From: Scytonematopsis contorta HA4267-MV1
GTDB lineage: Bacteria; Cyanobacteriota; Cyanobacteriia; Cyanobacteriales; Nostocaceae
Assembly: GCA_019359035.1 (NCBI GenBank)
Contig: JAHHIC010000084.1
Location: 228,980 to 292,979 of the forward strand
Direction of reading: 5' to 3'
Length of the DNA stretch: 64,000 nucleotides
The stretch's first letter is position 1. Each line of letters opens with the position of its first letter. The position numbers were made by a program, and so were the translations under genes. Positions 17,301 through 27,284 of the stretch are shown piece after piece. The notes below the pieces were generated by a model. It did not search any database. It saw only the letters and a program-made list of their open reading frames with translations, and was not told the origin of the DNA.

Positions 17301-19892
17301 ATATATTCTCACCTTATCCAGAATTGTGTAGGCTTGTTGTAAGGTCAAGTCTGCTAATTTTTTTGACCTTTCAAAGCTACCTGTTAAATATTCTGCTTCT
17401 GCTGTCTCCACATAAAAATTCAATGTCAGGTCATAATTGCTTTGCCAAGAATCTTCAGCCAAAAGTCGCAAACCCATATTTAAATACTTAACGGCAGCTT
17501 CATAGGCAGTTGCAGCCTTGGCTTTTTCTCCAGCAATAAAATTTAATTTTGCCAGTTCTTCTTTTCCCGCAGGAGATGAAAGTAACTCCAAACCAACATT
17601 TAATTGGTTAACAATGTCTAAAATATTCTCTGCTAAAAATTCTGGTGGTGTTTGTTTTAAAAGTAGTTGACCAATCTTCAAATGAGTAGCTTGTTTTTCT
17701 GACTCGGGAATCAGAGAATAAGCCGCTTGTTGTACGCGGTCATGTAAGAATTTATAAGCAACTCCTTTGATTCGAGATTCTAGGTTTTGATGTTTTGATT
17801 CACCTGAAATATGACCATCTTCATCAAGTAACAAAGGAATTTTATAAGTCTCGCTCAAAGGTAAAATCAACCCAGCTTGTAAGCTGGGATAAAGTTGATT
17901 AGCTGTCACTCCAGGGGATTCTTCTTTAATGATTGACAAAGCATCTAAGGTAAATTTATCCCCGACACACGCCGCTAATTTTAAAAGTTCTTGAGCTGCT
18001 AATGGTAACTTTTGAATTCGGCTAGCAACGAGTTCTACTACATTTTTATCAGTAATCCCAATTGTAAGAATTTCTTCAATATTCCATTGCCAAGCTCCCT
18101 TTATTTCTTCTTCGATAGAGTGATAATTATAATAGTCGAATATTAAAAGTTTTTCTTGATAAAGCGTTTGAAGTAGTTGTGTCAAGAAAAAAGGATTCCC
18201 AGCCGTTTTATTATAAATTAGCTCTGCTAGCGGCTCTATTTTTTCTGCATTACATGTCAAAGTTTCGGCAACTAACTGAGTTACATTCTTTAAAGATAGC
18301 GTTTGTAAAACAATATTATTAATAACTGTGCCACTCTTCTCAATTTCTTCAATTGTCTGAATTAATGGATGTGTAGAACTGACTTCATTGTCCCGATAAG
18401 CACCTATTAATAGTAAATATTTGCTGTGTGGATCGGTAATCAGCAGCTGCATCAACTTTAATGTTGCGGAATCAGCCCATTGCAAGTCATCTAAAAATAT
18501 GACTAAGGGGTGTTCTTTTTGGGAAAATACCCGGATAAATTCTGTCAAAACACGATTAAAACGGTTTTGTGATTCTGCTGGTCCTAATTGCGCTACTTCT
18601 GGCTGTTTACCGATGATTAATTCAACTTCTGGAATTACATCAATAATAACTTGTCCATTTGACCCCACTGCTTGTAATATTTGGCTGCGCCATTGTTCAA
18701 GTCTAGTATCATTTTCTGTCAACAGTTGTCTCATCAAATAGCTAAAAGCTTGAATTAATGATGCGTAAGGAATATTACGTTTAAATTGGTCAAATTTACC
18801 ACTAATAAAGTAGCCTTTTTGTCGGGTGATAGGTTTATTAACTTCGTTGACTACAGAAGATTTGCCAATTCCCGAATATCCAGATACTAGTACTATAGCA
18901 CTGCTACCCAGGCTGACATTTTCAAATGCTTCTAATAGTGAATTGACTTGAGTTTCTCTACCATAGAGCTTTTGCGGAATTAGTAATTGACTTAAAATAT
19001 CCAAGCGACCCGGTATAAAATTAGAAATCTTTCCTTTTGCTTTGAACTCTTCCAAGCAAATTTCTAAATCTGCTAACAGACCTTTAGCGGTTTGATAGCG
19101 GTCTTCAGCATTTTTTGCCATTAGTTTTCTGACAATCGCGGTAATTTCCACTGGAATAGATGGATTTAATTCCTCAATTGCTTTGGGTTGCTTTGCAATA
19201 TGACTGTGAATTAACTCAAGAGGGTCATCGCTTTGAAAAGGCAATTCACCGACGAGCATTTCATAAAAAGTAACACCCAGAGAATAAAAATCGGTCCTGT
19301 AGTCAAGAACTCGGTTCATTCTACCAGTCTGTTCAGGGGATATATACCCTAAAGTTCCTTCTAACTGGTTAGGGTTAGTTAGTTGTGGTGTTTCCTTTGA
19401 AAGCCGCGAGGCAATACTAAAGTCGGTCAATTTTACCAGTCCTGTTTCTGGATTAATAATGATATTGGCGGGTTTAAGGTCTTTGTGAATAATGTTGTGA
19501 ATATGAAGTGACACCACAGCCTTTGCCAGCTGAATGGCAATGCTGAGAAAAATTTCCAAAGATAAGGGAAAGTTTTTTCCGGTTTCTTGGTTCTGATTAA
19601 GGAGTTGCTTAAGGCTAATGCCACCAAAGTCATCAAATACGAGCGCTAAACGATTTTGATGCCTTTCTAATCTCAAAACTTTGACGATACCTTCTAAATC
19701 TAAATTTTCCGTGACTTTGTACTCGTGCTTGAGACGAGTAATCGCATCTAGGGTAGGATAGTCAGCCTTAAGGATTTTAAGAATAACAGATTTTTCATCT
19801 AGTCGCGATGTACCCCGAATAACAATCGTGTTGGTTCCCTCGTGGATAACTTCAGTTACATCGTACCCAGGGACCAAAACAGGCGTGAGCAT
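14388..19892 (-). CDS. Giant Ser/Thr kinase - AAA ATPase - TPR - GAF - histidine kinase (HstK type)
   Basis: This 1834-residue protein joins two kinase types. An N-terminal Ser/Thr kinase (9-275) has Lys39, HKDLKPAN (136-143) and DFS (157-159, in place of DFG). An AAA/ATPase module follows, with Walker A GYSGIGKS (338-345) and a Walker B-like [12 protein letters not shown] long helical, TPR-like region covers roughly 720-1340, then a GAF domain about 1370-1530. A coiled coil leads to HisKA (His near 1574 in [10 protein letters not shown]) and a HATPase domain (N box [26 protein letters not shown]). The order is that of the HstK family of heterocystous cyanobacteria. It is cytoplasmic, with no membrane segments. 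An AGGAAGGG sequence precedes the ATG. The GAF domain carries a heptamer-derived insertion (bases 15494-15521). The ligand and target are unknown. Confidence 0.92.
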   Translation of the reverse strand: MLTPVLVPGYDVTEVIHEGTNTIVIRGTSRLDEKSVILKILKADYPTLDAITRLKHEYKVTENLDLEGIVKVLRLERHQNRLALVFDDFGGISLKQLLNQNQETGKNFPLSLEIFLSIAIQLAKAVVSLHIHNIIHKDLKPANIIINPETGLVKLTDFSIASRLSKETPQLTNPNQLEGTLGYISPEQTGRMNRVLDYRTDFYSLGVTFYEMLVGELPFQSDDPLELIHSHIAKQPKAIEELNPSIPVEITAIVRKLMAKNAEDRYQTAKGLLADLEICLEEFKAKGKISNFIPGRLDILSQLLIPQKLYGRETQVNSLLEAFENVSLGSSAIVLVSGYSGIGKSSVVNEVNKPITRQKGYFISGKFDQFKRNIPYASLIQAFSYLMRQLLTENDTRLEQWRSQILQAVGSNGQVIIDVIPEVELIIGKQPEVAQLGPAESQNRFNRVLTEFIRVFSQKEHPLVIFLDDLQWADSATLKLMQLLITDPHSKYLLLIGAYRDNEVSSTHPLIQTIEEIEKSGTVINNIVLQTLSLKNVTQLVAETLTCNAEKIEPLAELIYNKTAGNPFFLTQLLQTLYQEKLLIFDYYNYHSIEEEIKGAWQWNIEEILTIGITDKNVVELVASRIQKLPLAAQELLKLAACVGDKFTLDALSIIKEESPGVTANQLYPSLQAGLILPLSETYKIPLLLDEDGHISGESKHQNLESRIKGVAYKFLHDRVQQAAYSLIPESEKQATHLKIGQLLLKQTPPEFLAENILDIVNQLNVGLELLSSPAGKEELAKLNFIAGEKAKAATAYEAAVKYLNMGLRLLAEDSWQSNYDLTLNFYVETAEAEYLTGSFERSKKLADLTLQQAYTILDKVRIYEIQIQSCIAQNSMLEALDVGVDVLRLLGVGLPKKPTMQHLLLAVLQTKFTLSYKRIEDLANLPEMTDPYKLAAMQILMLVNPAAGQAGSLLFPLSTLALVRLSVKYGNSAPATYGYSIYGAMLCDNFGDIEAGYRFGKLGISLLDKLNANLFKGKVLYSFNAFIAHFKEPIKEKIVHLRRGIQFALETGDIEFASYSAWTLSKNLFLSGENLDSFSRQTLQYVSFTQQLKLESVALVINIIRQTALNLQGYSSNKYVLVGDALDETEMLSLLSENTTWLSIFHSCKTCINYLFYRYDEAIKSSELIIKYKENNPGIILYCINNFYYSLALLAQYINISKSEQKKYLRQVAINQKKMKQWAQHAPCNFQHKYDLVEAERLRLLGQETKAMNLYDRAIAGAKENGYTQDEALANELAASFYASFGKEKIAKIYMTEAYYSYIRWGAFAKVKDLEERYPNLILRSYNATSEAKDLTRTITTSFTRISNSTSNSNEVFDLATIMKATEAITSEIILDNLLDKLLKIILENAAAQKGCLILLKDNKLFIEAQRSLVGQTVTNIIESIPIEHSTEIPDSLINYVARTKEYVIFQDAIKEIQNPKSKIQNFNDPYFQTTQPKSVLCAPIFYKGKFTGILYLENNQSIGAFTTSRLEILKLLASQAAIAIENARLYAGEQDKSQQLQQSLEQLQQTQAQLVQTEKISSLGQLVAGVAHEVNNPVGFIMGNLDYAKQYIDDLLKLVHLYQENTPSPAKEITNHIKRIDFDFLVSDLPKMISSMEVGTERIRDIMQSLRNFSRIDSTDKKAVNIHEGIETTLMILQHRLKDRRERPAIQIVKKYDDLPLVKCYPGQLNQVFMNLLANAIDALDEYNQGRTYVEIEKDPNVITISTKLVTFEELDKVVIRIADNGPGMPESVREKLFNPFFTTKPEGKGTGLGLSISYQIVTEKHEGTIECISSPGEGACFVIQIPLETAN

Positions 19893-20273
19893 TTTAAAAC
19901 CCTTCCTAGTAAAATAAAGATGTTCGTGTATGTACCTATGATTCCCTGTTATATTCTTTTTCCAACATTTTTTTACCTTAAATTTTATAAAAATATTGTC
20001 TGTTTTATGAAAATTACGATTAAAACACCCGGTTTAAAGACCGGGAGTTAAAAACCGGGCTAAATCTACAGGACTCAATTATGCTAAAAATTTAAAATTC
20101 ATGCAAATTTTACCGCTTCAATCACGTGCGTATCTAAAATTCCTGTTGACAAAGCTTGAGCTTTTCGGAATCCCCAAGCATTCAGAAAGAAGCTTAACTC
20201 ATGCGACAAGCGGATGCGACCACGAACTTTTATCACAAAACATAATCTGTTTCTTATTTCTTGGTGCTAGTAA
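19893..20273. other. Intergenic region with a small GC hairpin
   Basis: No gene is visible. CCCGG (20028-20032) and CCGGG (20041-20045) form a short hairpin with a further CCGGG nearby at 20055-20059, resembling degenerate copies of the palindromes seen elsewhere. The promoter of the HstK-type kinase gene must lie at the left end of this region. Confidence 0.45.
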
Positions 20274-21152
20274 TTAGGAATTATTAATCACCATCATACC
20301 CATCATTTTCAAAATAGCAACACAAAGAGGGCTGTTAGCATTCAAGAAACCATTAATAGCAGTAAAATGATTCTGCCCAGGTAGTGGTAGATAGGAACCT
20401 TGAAGCCCATTCGCCTTCCATGCAGCTAAAAAATCCTGTGACTGACGATGAAATTCTTGTGTTTCTTCTTCCCCATAGGTAACAATCAGATGTCCTGCTT
20501 TTTTGGGGATGTTGCGGATGGGACTATTACGGAGAACTTCACCCCAAGTGAGTTGAAGAGAAGGTTGTAATCTAGTGTAAGGAAATGGCATCAAATCGAA
20601 CAAACCACTGATAGCACATCCACCTTTAATTATGTCACTTGGTAGTCCATAATCGTTTTCCCATTCTGTTGTCATAAGCATCGCTGTCAAGTGACCACCT
20701 GCTGAATGACCAGATACGTAAATACGCTTAGAATCGCCACCAAAGTTTTCAGCATTACGATAAATCCAAGCAATTGCAGCGCGACTTTGACGGACTATTT
20801 CTTCAATGCTTGCTTTGGGACATTTTGCATAGTTGATAACAACAACCGTTGCACCCGCAGCTACTGGTCCAGATGCAACAAAACTATACTCTTTACTGTT
20901 GCACATCACCCAGTAACCGCCATGTATAAACACTAAAATAGGAGCTTTGGGTTGTGCTGCTGGAAAAATATCAAGATGCTCTACAACAGTTGGACCAAAT
21001 GGAATGTCTAAATCGCAAGACAGTTGTTGACGCACTTGGGCACTGTTTGTCGAATACCAATTAATGTAAGCAGGAATGTCAAGCCCAGTATCATCTGCAA
21101 GAATATATTCAGTATCTAACTCAGCTTGGGTTTGGAAATTACGATATAACAT
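20274..21152 (-). CDS. Alpha/beta hydrolase, esterase/arylformamidase-like
   Basis: From the ATG at 21152 (LYRNFQTQAELDTEY) the protein has 292 residues. It shows the oxyanion-hole motif HGGYW and the nucleophile elbow GHSAGGH (catalytic Ser), with a late acid (TYGEEE region) and His (NHFTAING). This arrangement is that of the HSL-like esterases and of kynurenine formamidase-type arylformamidases. The HGGYW and N-terminal QAELDTEY pattern favour the latter, by family resemblance. There is no signal peptide, so it is cytoplasmic. An in-frame TTG at 21218 adds 22 residues; the ATG is preferred because AAGAG lies upstream. The heme-oxygenase-like gene is upstream on the same strand (225-base gap), hinting at a shared small-molecule role. 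Confidence 0.78.
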   Translation of the reverse strand: MLYRNFQTQAELDTEYILADDTGLDIPAYINWYSTNSAQVRQQLSCDLDIPFGPTVVEHLDIFPAAQPKAPILVFIHGGYWVMCNSKEYSFVASGPVAAGATVVVINYAKCPKASIEEIVRQSRAAIAWIYRNAENFGGDSKRIYVSGHSAGGHLTAMLMTTEWENDYGLPSDIIKGGCAISGLFDLMPFPYTRLQPSLQLTWGEVLRNSPIRNIPKKAGHLIVTYGEEETQEFHRQSQDFLAAWKANGLQGSYLPLPGQNHFTAINGFLNANSPLCVAILKMMGMMVINNS

Positions 21153-21377
21153 TGAAATTAACTCTTGAAGATTAGGTGTTATTTGCAATTTATTTAATGT
21201 AGAGACCTGATAAATCAATTCTCTACAATGTCATACATAACATCGCCAACCAAAAAATGGTATAGGAGATGAGATAAAAATTTAGATTTAGCTTGGTTTA
21301 AGGTCTCAATCCAAAATAGTCAACGTAGCTTGTTTCCCTTTGTGCTGCCCCATTGATTTATTTTATTACTCCTTTCC

Positions 21378-22109
21378 TCAAGCATGAGTCATCACTTGGT
21401 GATTTTCTTTTGAGTTTTTCTGTACATATGCCATCATTTCATTCATGGATTCAGAGAAACTCTCAAATACTATTTCCACGGTAGAAAAAGCTTTAAATTT
21501 TTGCTCTTCTGTCAATTGGATATTTCTGAGGAAATCATCTGTTTCTTCATAAGTTTTGCCACCTTGAATATGACCTGTTTCTACCTTGAGATGATACCCA
21601 CTAAAATAACGACATTTTTTTTGTGTTACTTCTTGAATCTGTTCACCCAATTTAGCAAAATGGCGTAAAGCAACAGTACCAGTGGATTCTATAGACTCAA
21701 TAATTGCCAACTTTACCATTAAATCTGTTTCATTAATGCACAAAGCAAACAGCGTATAGCTTAATTCGCGAGTTTTTTTGGTTTGCTCTCCCCACAAAAA
21801 TTTTAAGGTATCACTGTAATTGAGTTTTTCATCCAACCCTAAATTTTCAATATCTTCTAGATACCAACGCCAGTGACGACCATCCTCATAGGAATGTCTA
21901 TTAATCATTTCCTGAATTGCACTATCGGCTGGTTCTCTTCGTAAAGCATAAGCATTAATATCCTTAAACATCATTGCAAAAGGAGCAAAACATGGTGCCC
22001 AAGATACTCTTTCTATTGGGTTTATAGTATCGTCTACCAAGAATTTAAATAAAGGCAGTTGAGCAAATTCTACTTTCTTCTTTTCAATCAACTCTAGTAC
22101 TTCGTTCAT
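21378..22109 (-). CDS. Heme-oxygenase-like fold protein, possible diiron oxidase (HDO-like)
   Basis: The protein (243 residues from the ATG at 22109) is all-helical, with metal-ligand-like Glu and His residues spaced as in TenA/heme-oxygenase-like enzymes: NRHSYEDGRHWRWYLED, IIESIESTGTVALRHF and SGYHLKVETGH. Iron-dependent members of this fold (HDO family) use such Glu/His clusters to bind two irons and oxidise amino or fatty acids. No heme-binding proximal-His signature typical of HO-1 was seen. The assignment is by motif pattern, not by a confident match. An in-frame TTG at 22145 is the other possible start. It neighbours an alpha/beta hydrolase on the same strand. Function beyond a redox enzyme guess is unknown. 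Confidence 0.5.
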   Translation of the reverse strand: MNEVLELIEKKKVEFAQLPLFKFLVDDTINPIERVSWAPCFAPFAMMFKDINAYALRREPADSAIQEMINRHSYEDGRHWRWYLEDIENLGLDEKLNYSDTLKFLWGEQTKKTRELSYTLFALCINETDLMVKLAIIESIESTGTVALRHFAKLGEQIQEVTQKKCRYFSGYHLKVETGHIQGGKTYEETDDFLRNIQLTEEQKFKAFSTVEIVFESFSESMNEMMAYVQKNSKENHQVMTHA

Positions 22110-22735
22110 GGTAATTTTTGGATATGTGTCAAGATAAACTTTCAATCAACTATGCTTTGAAACGGTATATGCAAAAAACATCCCTGACACAAACTTTCGA
22201 TGGTAAATAAAATAGCACCTTGGACAGGACAAGCTTAAAAAATAGCTTTCAAATCTAACAGTTAGTAAATAATGCCACATTATTAATACACTCAAACTGT
22301 CTTTGATTGCAATAAGCTTGATATTAAATAGCTGATAACTATAATTTAGAAACTACACTATTCATTAACTGTTGCCTGCACAAAATAAGTGTGACAAATA
22401 ATTTTCTTTTTGAAAAGAGCTTTTACTGAATCTTTATTTGACAGCCAGCAATCGAATGAATACGCGATACTTAGTGATTATTAATCAATATAAAAGTAAA
22501 TTTAAATCAGTTGACTATAGAGAATATACTGAAAAAAAAGGAAGCATCTTAAACAAGAAGCAAAAAAATGTGAAGCCCCTAGTCACATAACACATAAATA
22601 AAAATGTAGAGACGCTACATGTAACATATCCATATGTAACGTCTTCCGATTAAACGTCTCCATATGTAACGTCTCCACATATAACGTCTCTACATTTCAG
22701 GTATCTGTAGATGACTTAATTTATTGATTTATTTT
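22110..22735. other. Intergenic region with degenerate palindromes
   Basis: At about 22603-22697 several decayed copies of the TGTAGAGACG/CGTCTCTACA palindrome occur in tandem, with cores resembling TACATGTAAC and CATATGTAAC. The rest is AT-rich. A 44-codon open frame at 22456-22590 has no ribosome binding site and is not called. The region holds the promoter of the heme-oxygenase-like gene and the 3' end of the peptidoglycan-binding gene. Confidence 0.55.
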
Positions 22736-23656
22736 TTAGAAAACACCAATACCCAAAGCGTTGAAAGTTTGAGTTCCCACTCTACCAGTTACAGGTAAAC
22801 CGTTAGACGCTTGGAAGTCGCGCACAGCATTAACAGTCACTGGACCGAAATAACCTGTTACAGGAACCCCCAAAGCTTCTTGAACTTGTGAAACAGCAGC
22901 TCCTTGAGAGCCAAGTGTAAGAGTCCTGCGACCACCGCGACCGCGACCATAATCATAGCTAACATCTCGGTCACGATTGCGACCACGATTGAAATAGTAA
23001 TCGTCATTAAAACCACCACGGTCAAAACCACGGTCAAAGCCACGGTCAAAACCACGGTCAAAACCACCAGCGTTAGAAAGTATTGCTCTACGAGTTGCTG
23101 GACCAACAACTCCATCAGTAGTTAAGCCATTACTAGCTTGGAAGTCACGCACAGCTCTTGCTGTTTCGCTTCCAAAATATCCAGTAGATGAAACACCCAG
23201 AGCTTGTTGAATTCGTCTAACCGCTGCACCCCGAGAACCGAAGCTCAAATTTACAGTACCACCAACACCAAGACCGGGAGTATTTCCTCTACCAGGTCTT
23301 CTGCCAACAAAGTTAGCCGCAACGTAACGACCAGTAGAAAGCTTTGCAAAACCATTTCTATACCCAACAATTGGTGCAAGTCTTGCTCCGTTACGCACGC
23401 ATTTTACTACTGGTGCGCTCAAACTTGCTCTGGTTCTAACTTTCAAGCAACTGCCATTAGTTCTCACAAAATTAGCAGCAGAAGCCGCTTCTACGTGGGA
23501 AATAGTTCCCATCAATACAAATACACCGGCTAAAGCCAACCAGGTAGAATTACGAAGCCCTTTGAAATTAAATTTTACCTTGGGGAGATTTATAAGGTTA
23601 TCTGCTAGTGGGTTTTCGTTAGCATCAGCCATAATCGGAAAGGCTAGAAAATCCAT
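22736..23656 (-). CDS. SH3-like and twin peptidoglycan-binding domain envelope protein
   Basis: The ATG at 23656 (MDFLAFPIMADANENP) follows AGGAG and gives 306 residues. A hydrophobic segment (WLALAGVFVLMGTISHVEA) near 37-55 acts as a signal or anchor after a longish N-terminus. A bacterial SH3-like domain follows (RTNGSCLKVRTRASLSAPVV). Two peptidoglycan-binding type 1 domains come next: LSFGSRGAAVRRIQQALGV and, near the end, LTLGSQGAAVSQVQEALGV, each with a DFQASNGL motif. Between them is an Arg/Gly/Asp-rich linker with GFDRG-type repeats encoded by a 12-bp tandem repeat (about 23011-23062). It is probably periplasmic and cell-wall bound. It shares strand and neighbourhood with an M23 peptidase, consistent with envelope work. 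Confidence 0.85.
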   Translation of the reverse strand: MDFLAFPIMADANENPLADNLINLPKVKFNFKGLRNSTWLALAGVFVLMGTISHVEAASAANFVRTNGSCLKVRTRASLSAPVVKCVRNGARLAPIVGYRNGFAKLSTGRYVAANFVGRRPGRGNTPGLGVGGTVNLSFGSRGAAVRRIQQALGVSSTGYFGSETARAVRDFQASNGLTTDGVVGPATRRAILSNAGGFDRGFDRGFDRGFDRGGFNDDYYFNRGRNRDRDVSYDYGRGRGGRRTLTLGSQGAAVSQVQEALGVPVTGYFGPVTVNAVRDFQASNGLPVTGRVGTQTFNALGIGVF

Positions 23657-23932
23657 AAATGATATGCTCCTTGTTTGGTAAATTATGTGACTGTAATTTA
23701 GTAGACATAAGCCAATATCAATAGTCAATCCTCAGTTAGTGCATTTCGGAAAATAACCATAACTAAAGGTCAAAAATCTTTCTGATTTGAGTTATCCCTA
23801 CTTAACCTAAATTCAGAGAATTTCCAGGATTTTCTCTGAATTCTGTCTAAATGTATCCGAAACTACTGATAATAGTAAAGTCCTTTTACGTAAGACGTAG
23901 TTAAGAAAAGATAAAATTAATCACAAAATTTC

Positions 23933-23988
23933 TGATAAAGGCGAACTTGGTAGTAAGTATAAAGGTTACTCTCCAGTTCGCCTCTATC
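23933..23988 (-). terminator. Stem-loop downstream of the M23 peptidase gene
   Basis: Arms GATAAAGGCGAACT (23933-23946) and AGTTCGCCTCTATC (23975-23988) pair with one mismatch around a 28-base loop. It lies about 70 bases past the stop of the minus-strand M23 gene and upstream of the peptidoglycan-binding gene, so it may be a terminator or leader structure. No long U-run is present. Confidence 0.5.
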
Positions 23989-24057
23989 AAAATAGGTAAA
24001 ATTTGTTGGAAACACTTAAGTTTCCAATTTTGGTAACGAAACCTCAGTTATATTTAC

Positions 24058-25101
24058 TTAGAAATTATAAGTATTTAATGAGTCTGTGTTCACCTTTTCA
24101 CCATCTCGCCAAACCTCCACAGTCGTAGGTGTGACAAAGTAGCTATAGTTACCGTTATCTGCTCGAAAACGAGATGCCCCAATCCTCCAAGCTGGTAGCT
24201 TAATGATTGGGCTGAAATCTTGCTTAGCTTGTCCGATATAAAATAATTGACCACTCTCTTGGCAAAGCTTGACAACTGCTTTTTGCGTCTCGCCGGAAAT
24301 TACTGTAGCACCTTGGCATTGTGTATTAGCCGCTACAGAATCTCTATAGTTTGGCTGCATCGCTGGTCGCGTCGGTGGCTGCATTGGTGGCTGCATTGGT
24401 GGTCGCATCGGTTGCTGCATTGGTGGTCGCATCGGTTGCTGCATTGGTGGTCGCATGGGGAGAAGATTTAAATTCGTACGCGCACCATAACTTCTTTGAG
24501 GCATTTCATTTGGAGGAACGTCGTCATTAAAAGCGTCCTCTGTTTGACGAATTGAAGCTTGTGTTTGCCGTTGATTTCTACCAGCAATATTATTAGATGA
24601 AAAAGTCCTCATTGGGTCAACAGGTATGCGACCATCAGGCTGAAATTCAAAGTGGAGGTGGGGACCAGTACTATTACCAGTAGAACCCATTTCAGCAATC
24701 ATTTGACCTTGATTTACCTGTTGACCTTTAGCAACTAGCAAACGGCGATTGTGACCATAAACTGTCACACTACCTTCAGAATGCCTAATTACTACTGCAT
24801 TGCCTAATCCCCAATCATCCCAACCAGCTTTTATTACTGTACCCGGAGCCACAGCAATAATGGGGGTACCAGAAGGACCTGCAATATCAATTCCTTCATG
24901 TTGATTCTTAATAAATCCCCGAGAAACTGTTCCACTAGTAGGCCACATCAAACCAGAAGATGCTAAGGCTCCTTGTCGAACCTGGTAATAATTTGCGGTT
25001 TGAGTCCAGACAGGCGTATTTGCACTTAAGATTACAGTGCTAAATGCAGCTAAAGCAATCAAGCTATACGTAAGTAATCGAGAAAAAGAGCCTTTTATCA
25101 T
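24058..25101 (-). CDS. M23 (LytM-type) metallopeptidase, exported
   Basis: A signal peptide or anchor (LLTYSLIALAAFSTVILSA, 9-27) is followed by an M23 domain (about 50-165). Zinc and catalytic residues are visible: His68 and Asp72 in NQHEGIDIAG, His117 in VYGHNRR, and His148/His150 in GPHLHFEF. Such enzymes cut peptidoglycan cross-links. After the domain comes a low-complexity Met/Pro/Arg/Gln linker (repeated MRPPMQQP units encoded by a 24-bp repeat near 24366-24458). A C-terminal domain of about 90 residues follows (GATVISGETQKAVVKLCQ), which I do not recognise. The metal site appears complete, so activity is likely. The upstream gap of about 600 bases contains STRR repeats. Confidence 0.88.
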   Translation of the reverse strand: MIKGSFSRLLTYSLIALAAFSTVILSANTPVWTQTANYYQVRQGALASSGLMWPTSGTVSRGFIKNQHEGIDIAGPSGTPIIAVAPGTVIKAGWDDWGLGNAVVIRHSEGSVTVYGHNRRLLVAKGQQVNQGQMIAEMGSTGNSTGPHLHFEFQPDGRIPVDPMRTFSSNNIAGRNQRQTQASIRQTEDAFNDDVPPNEMPQRSYGARTNLNLLPMRPPMQQPMRPPMQQPMRPPMQPPMQPPTRPAMQPNYRDSVAANTQCQGATVISGETQKAVVKLCQESGQLFYIGQAKQDFSPIIKLPAWRIGASRFRADNGNYSYFVTPTTVEVWRDGEKVNTDSLNTYNF

Positions 25102-25697
25102 TATTCACAGCCTTAGAAAATACTCGTTTAGGCAGTTTGCTGCTATTTCTGGTTTCAATGTTATATGCGATACATCAGGAAAAGATATGTCACTTTGACA
25201 ATCTACCTCATTTAACTCAAACAATAAGCAAAACTCGAACATTGTACCCCTTTCTATAAAACCGTCTTTCCAGCCTATTAAGAAGCACAATCCTGTGAAT
25301 ATAAAATTGTAATAATTTAGATTGCACCATTCGTTAAGAATATAACTTGAATGGGGTAAAAAAATAAGGAGAGTTACGAACAAAAAAATTAATCATATCC
25401 TATCTAATAGATTAATCGCCAACAGTTTTTTCAAAGAAAAACTCCCTTATTCTCCCTAATCTTCCTTATATCTTCTTAATCTCCCTCATTCTCCCTAATC
25501 TTACTTATTCTTCCTAATCTAACCTTCCCCATTCCCAACTCCCCACTCCCCACTCCCCACTCCCCACTCCCCACTCCCCATTCCCAACTCCCCACTCCCC
25601 ATTCCCAACTCCCCACTCCCCACTCCCCACTCCCCACTCCCAATTCCCCAATCCCCACTCCCCAGTTATAATATTAAGAAATGTTAAATAAATAAAA
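25102..25697. repeat. Intergenic region with a CCCCACT heptamer array (STRR)
   Basis: Between about 25530 and 25668 the heptamer CCCCACT and near variants (CCCAACT, CCCCATT) repeat about 18 times, forming a classic cyanobacterial STRR. The part at 25440-25520 has looser CTCCCTAAT-type repeats. The array stops about 30 bases before the crtD-like start codon. A minus-strand frame at 25105-25383 is not supported as a gene. Confidence 0.9.
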
Positions 25698-27284
25698 ATG
25701 TCCCGCGTAATTGTTATTGGAGCTGGAATAGGTGGTCTTACAGCCGGAGCTTTATTGGCTCATCGCGGTTATGACGTTTTAATGTTAGACCAAGCCATCG
25801 TACCCGGAGGCTGTGCTTCCACCTTTAAGCGTAAAGGATTTACTTTTGATGTTGGAGCGACACAGGTTGCAGGTTTGGAGCCTGGGGGAATTCATCACCG
25901 TATTTTTACGGAGTTAGGAATTGATTTACCAGCCACAACCCCTTGTGACCCAGCCTGTGCGGTATATTTGCCTGGTGAAAGCGAACCTGTCAACGTATGG
26001 CGTAATCCCGAAAAGTGGAAGCAAGAACGTCAAAAGCAATTTCCTGGTAGCGAACCTTTTTGGCGGTTATTAGCAACACTATTTAAAGCCAGTTGGGAAT
26101 TCCAAGGACGCGACCCCATACTTCCACCGCGTAATATTTGGGACTTCTCGCAATTAATCAAAGCCGTTCGACCAAGTACATTTGTTACTGTTCCCTTCAC
26201 CTTAATGACAGTTGGTGATGCGTTGCGTTTGTGTGGAGTAGCTAACGACCAACGTCTAAGAACATTTTTAGATTTACAGTTAAAACTTTATTCCCAGGTA
26301 AGTGCGGAAGAAACAGCCTTATTATACGCAGCGACAGCATTAGCCGTATCCCAAGAACCTCAAGGATTATTTCATCTCAAAGGTAGTATGCAAGTACTGA
26401 GCGATTGCTTGGTAGAAGCCTTGGAAAGAGATGGTGGTAAATTGCTGATGCGTCACTCGGTGGAACATATTAAAGTCGAAAACGGAAAAGCCACAGCAGT
26501 GGTAATTAAAAATCAGAAAACTGGTGATGTGTGGACAGAAAACGCTGACCATGTGGTTGCTAACGTTACTGTAAATAATTTAGTGCAATTACTTGGAGAC
26601 AAAGCGCCACAGGGGTACAAAAAACGTGTAGAAAATTTACCCTCTCCGTCCGGTGCATTTGTAGTGTATTTGGGTGTAGACCAAAGCGCAATTCCCCAAG
26701 GTTGTCCCCCACACCTACAATTTTTGTATGATGCAGATGGCCCAATTGGCGAAAATAATTCCCTGTTTGTTTCCGTCAGTCATCTAGGAGACGGACGAGC
26801 ACCAGACGGAAAAGCCACAATAATCGCTTCTTCCTTTGTTGATGCCGAAAAATGGTGGCAAACACAAGATTATGAAGGATTAAAAAATAAATTTACTGAA
26901 CAAGCAATTTCTCAACTAGCACAGTATTTTTATCTAAAACCAGAAACCATTATTCACGTAGAAGCTGCAACACCCCGCTCTTTTTATCGTTATACAGCAA
27001 GAGAAAAAGGTATTGTTGGTGGAGTTGGGCAAAGAATACCTACTTTTGGACCCTTTGGTTTTGCCAACCGTACACCCATTAACAGCTTGTGGTTAGTGGG
27101 AGACTCTACACACCCAGGGGAAGGTACAGCTGGTGTGAGTTATTCCGCTTTGACCGTAGTTAGGCAAATTTGTCATTGCCAGACTCCCACAGACAGCCAC
27201 AGAAAGCCACAGACAGCCACAGACAGCCACAGACAGCCACAGACAGCCACAAGCCAGGGAATAAATTCCCTGTCTGAAAGCTAA
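25698..27284 (+). CDS. crtD: Carotenoid desaturase/isomerase family FAD enzyme, CrtD-like
   Basis: The protein starts with a textbook FAD-binding motif (VIVIGAGIGGLTAGALLAHRG) and continues with GGCASTFKRKGFTFDVGATQ, typical of phytoene desaturase-related enzymes. A C-terminal FAD segment (NSLWLVGDSTHPGEGTAGVSYSALTV) completes the fold. The overall pattern, including PGGCAS and SMQVLSDCLVEAL, most resembles cyanobacterial C-3',4' desaturases (CrtD) acting in myxol glycoside synthesis; related CrtO or isomerase-like enzymes are alternatives. Residues after about 495 (TDSHRKPQTATDSHRQPQ and on) come from a 10-bp DNA repeat and a palindromic element, so the natural C-terminus has been replaced or extended. 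The start follows a STRR-rich gap and has only a weak AT-rich leader. Confidence 0.75.
   Translation: MSRVIVIGAGIGGLTAGALLAHRGYDVLMLDQAIVPGGCASTFKRKGFTFDVGATQVAGLEPGGIHHRIFTELGIDLPATTPCDPACAVYLPGESEPVNVWRNPEKWKQERQKQFPGSEPFWRLLATLFKASWEFQGRDPILPPRNIWDFSQLIKAVRPSTFVTVPFTLMTVGDALRLCGVANDQRLRTFLDLQLKLYSQVSAEETALLYAATALAVSQEPQGLFHLKGSMQVLSDCLVEALERDGGKLLMRHSVEHIKVENGKATAVVIKNQKTGDVWTENADHVVANVTVNNLVQLLGDKAPQGYKKRVENLPSPSGAFVVYLGVDQSAIPQGCPPHLQFLYDADGPIGENNSLFVSVSHLGDGRAPDGKATIIASSFVDAEKWWQTQDYEGLKNKFTEQAISQLAQYFYLKPETIIHVEAATPRSFYRYTAREKGIVGGVGQRIPTFGPFGFANRTPINSLWLVGDSTHPGEGTAGVSYSALTVVRQICHCQTPTDSHRKPQTATDSHRQPQTATSQGINSLSES
27181..27250. repeat. 10-bp tandem repeat (AGACAGCCAC) inside the crtD-like 3' end
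   Basis: Seven decamers stand in perfect 10-base register from 27181 to 27250: five exact AGACAGCCAC copies and two variants (AGACTCCCAC and AGAAAGCCAC). They encode the low-complexity tail of the CrtD-like protein. Confidence 0.95.

Noticed and set aside
14388..19892. Plus-strand frames inside the large kinase genes
   Set aside because: All are shadows of the strongly supported minus-strand gene.
22456..22590. 44-codon plus-strand frame (MNTRYLVIINQYKS)
   Set aside because: No ribosome binding site, AT-rich codon use and no recognisable motif; could still be a small gene.
25105..25383. 92-aa minus-strand frame downstream of STRR
   Set aside because: Composition is unlike coding neighbours, no ribosome binding site, and the hydrophobic parts look incidental.
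25476..25658. [15 protein letters not shown] frame
   Set aside because: Direct translation of CCCCACT heptamers.
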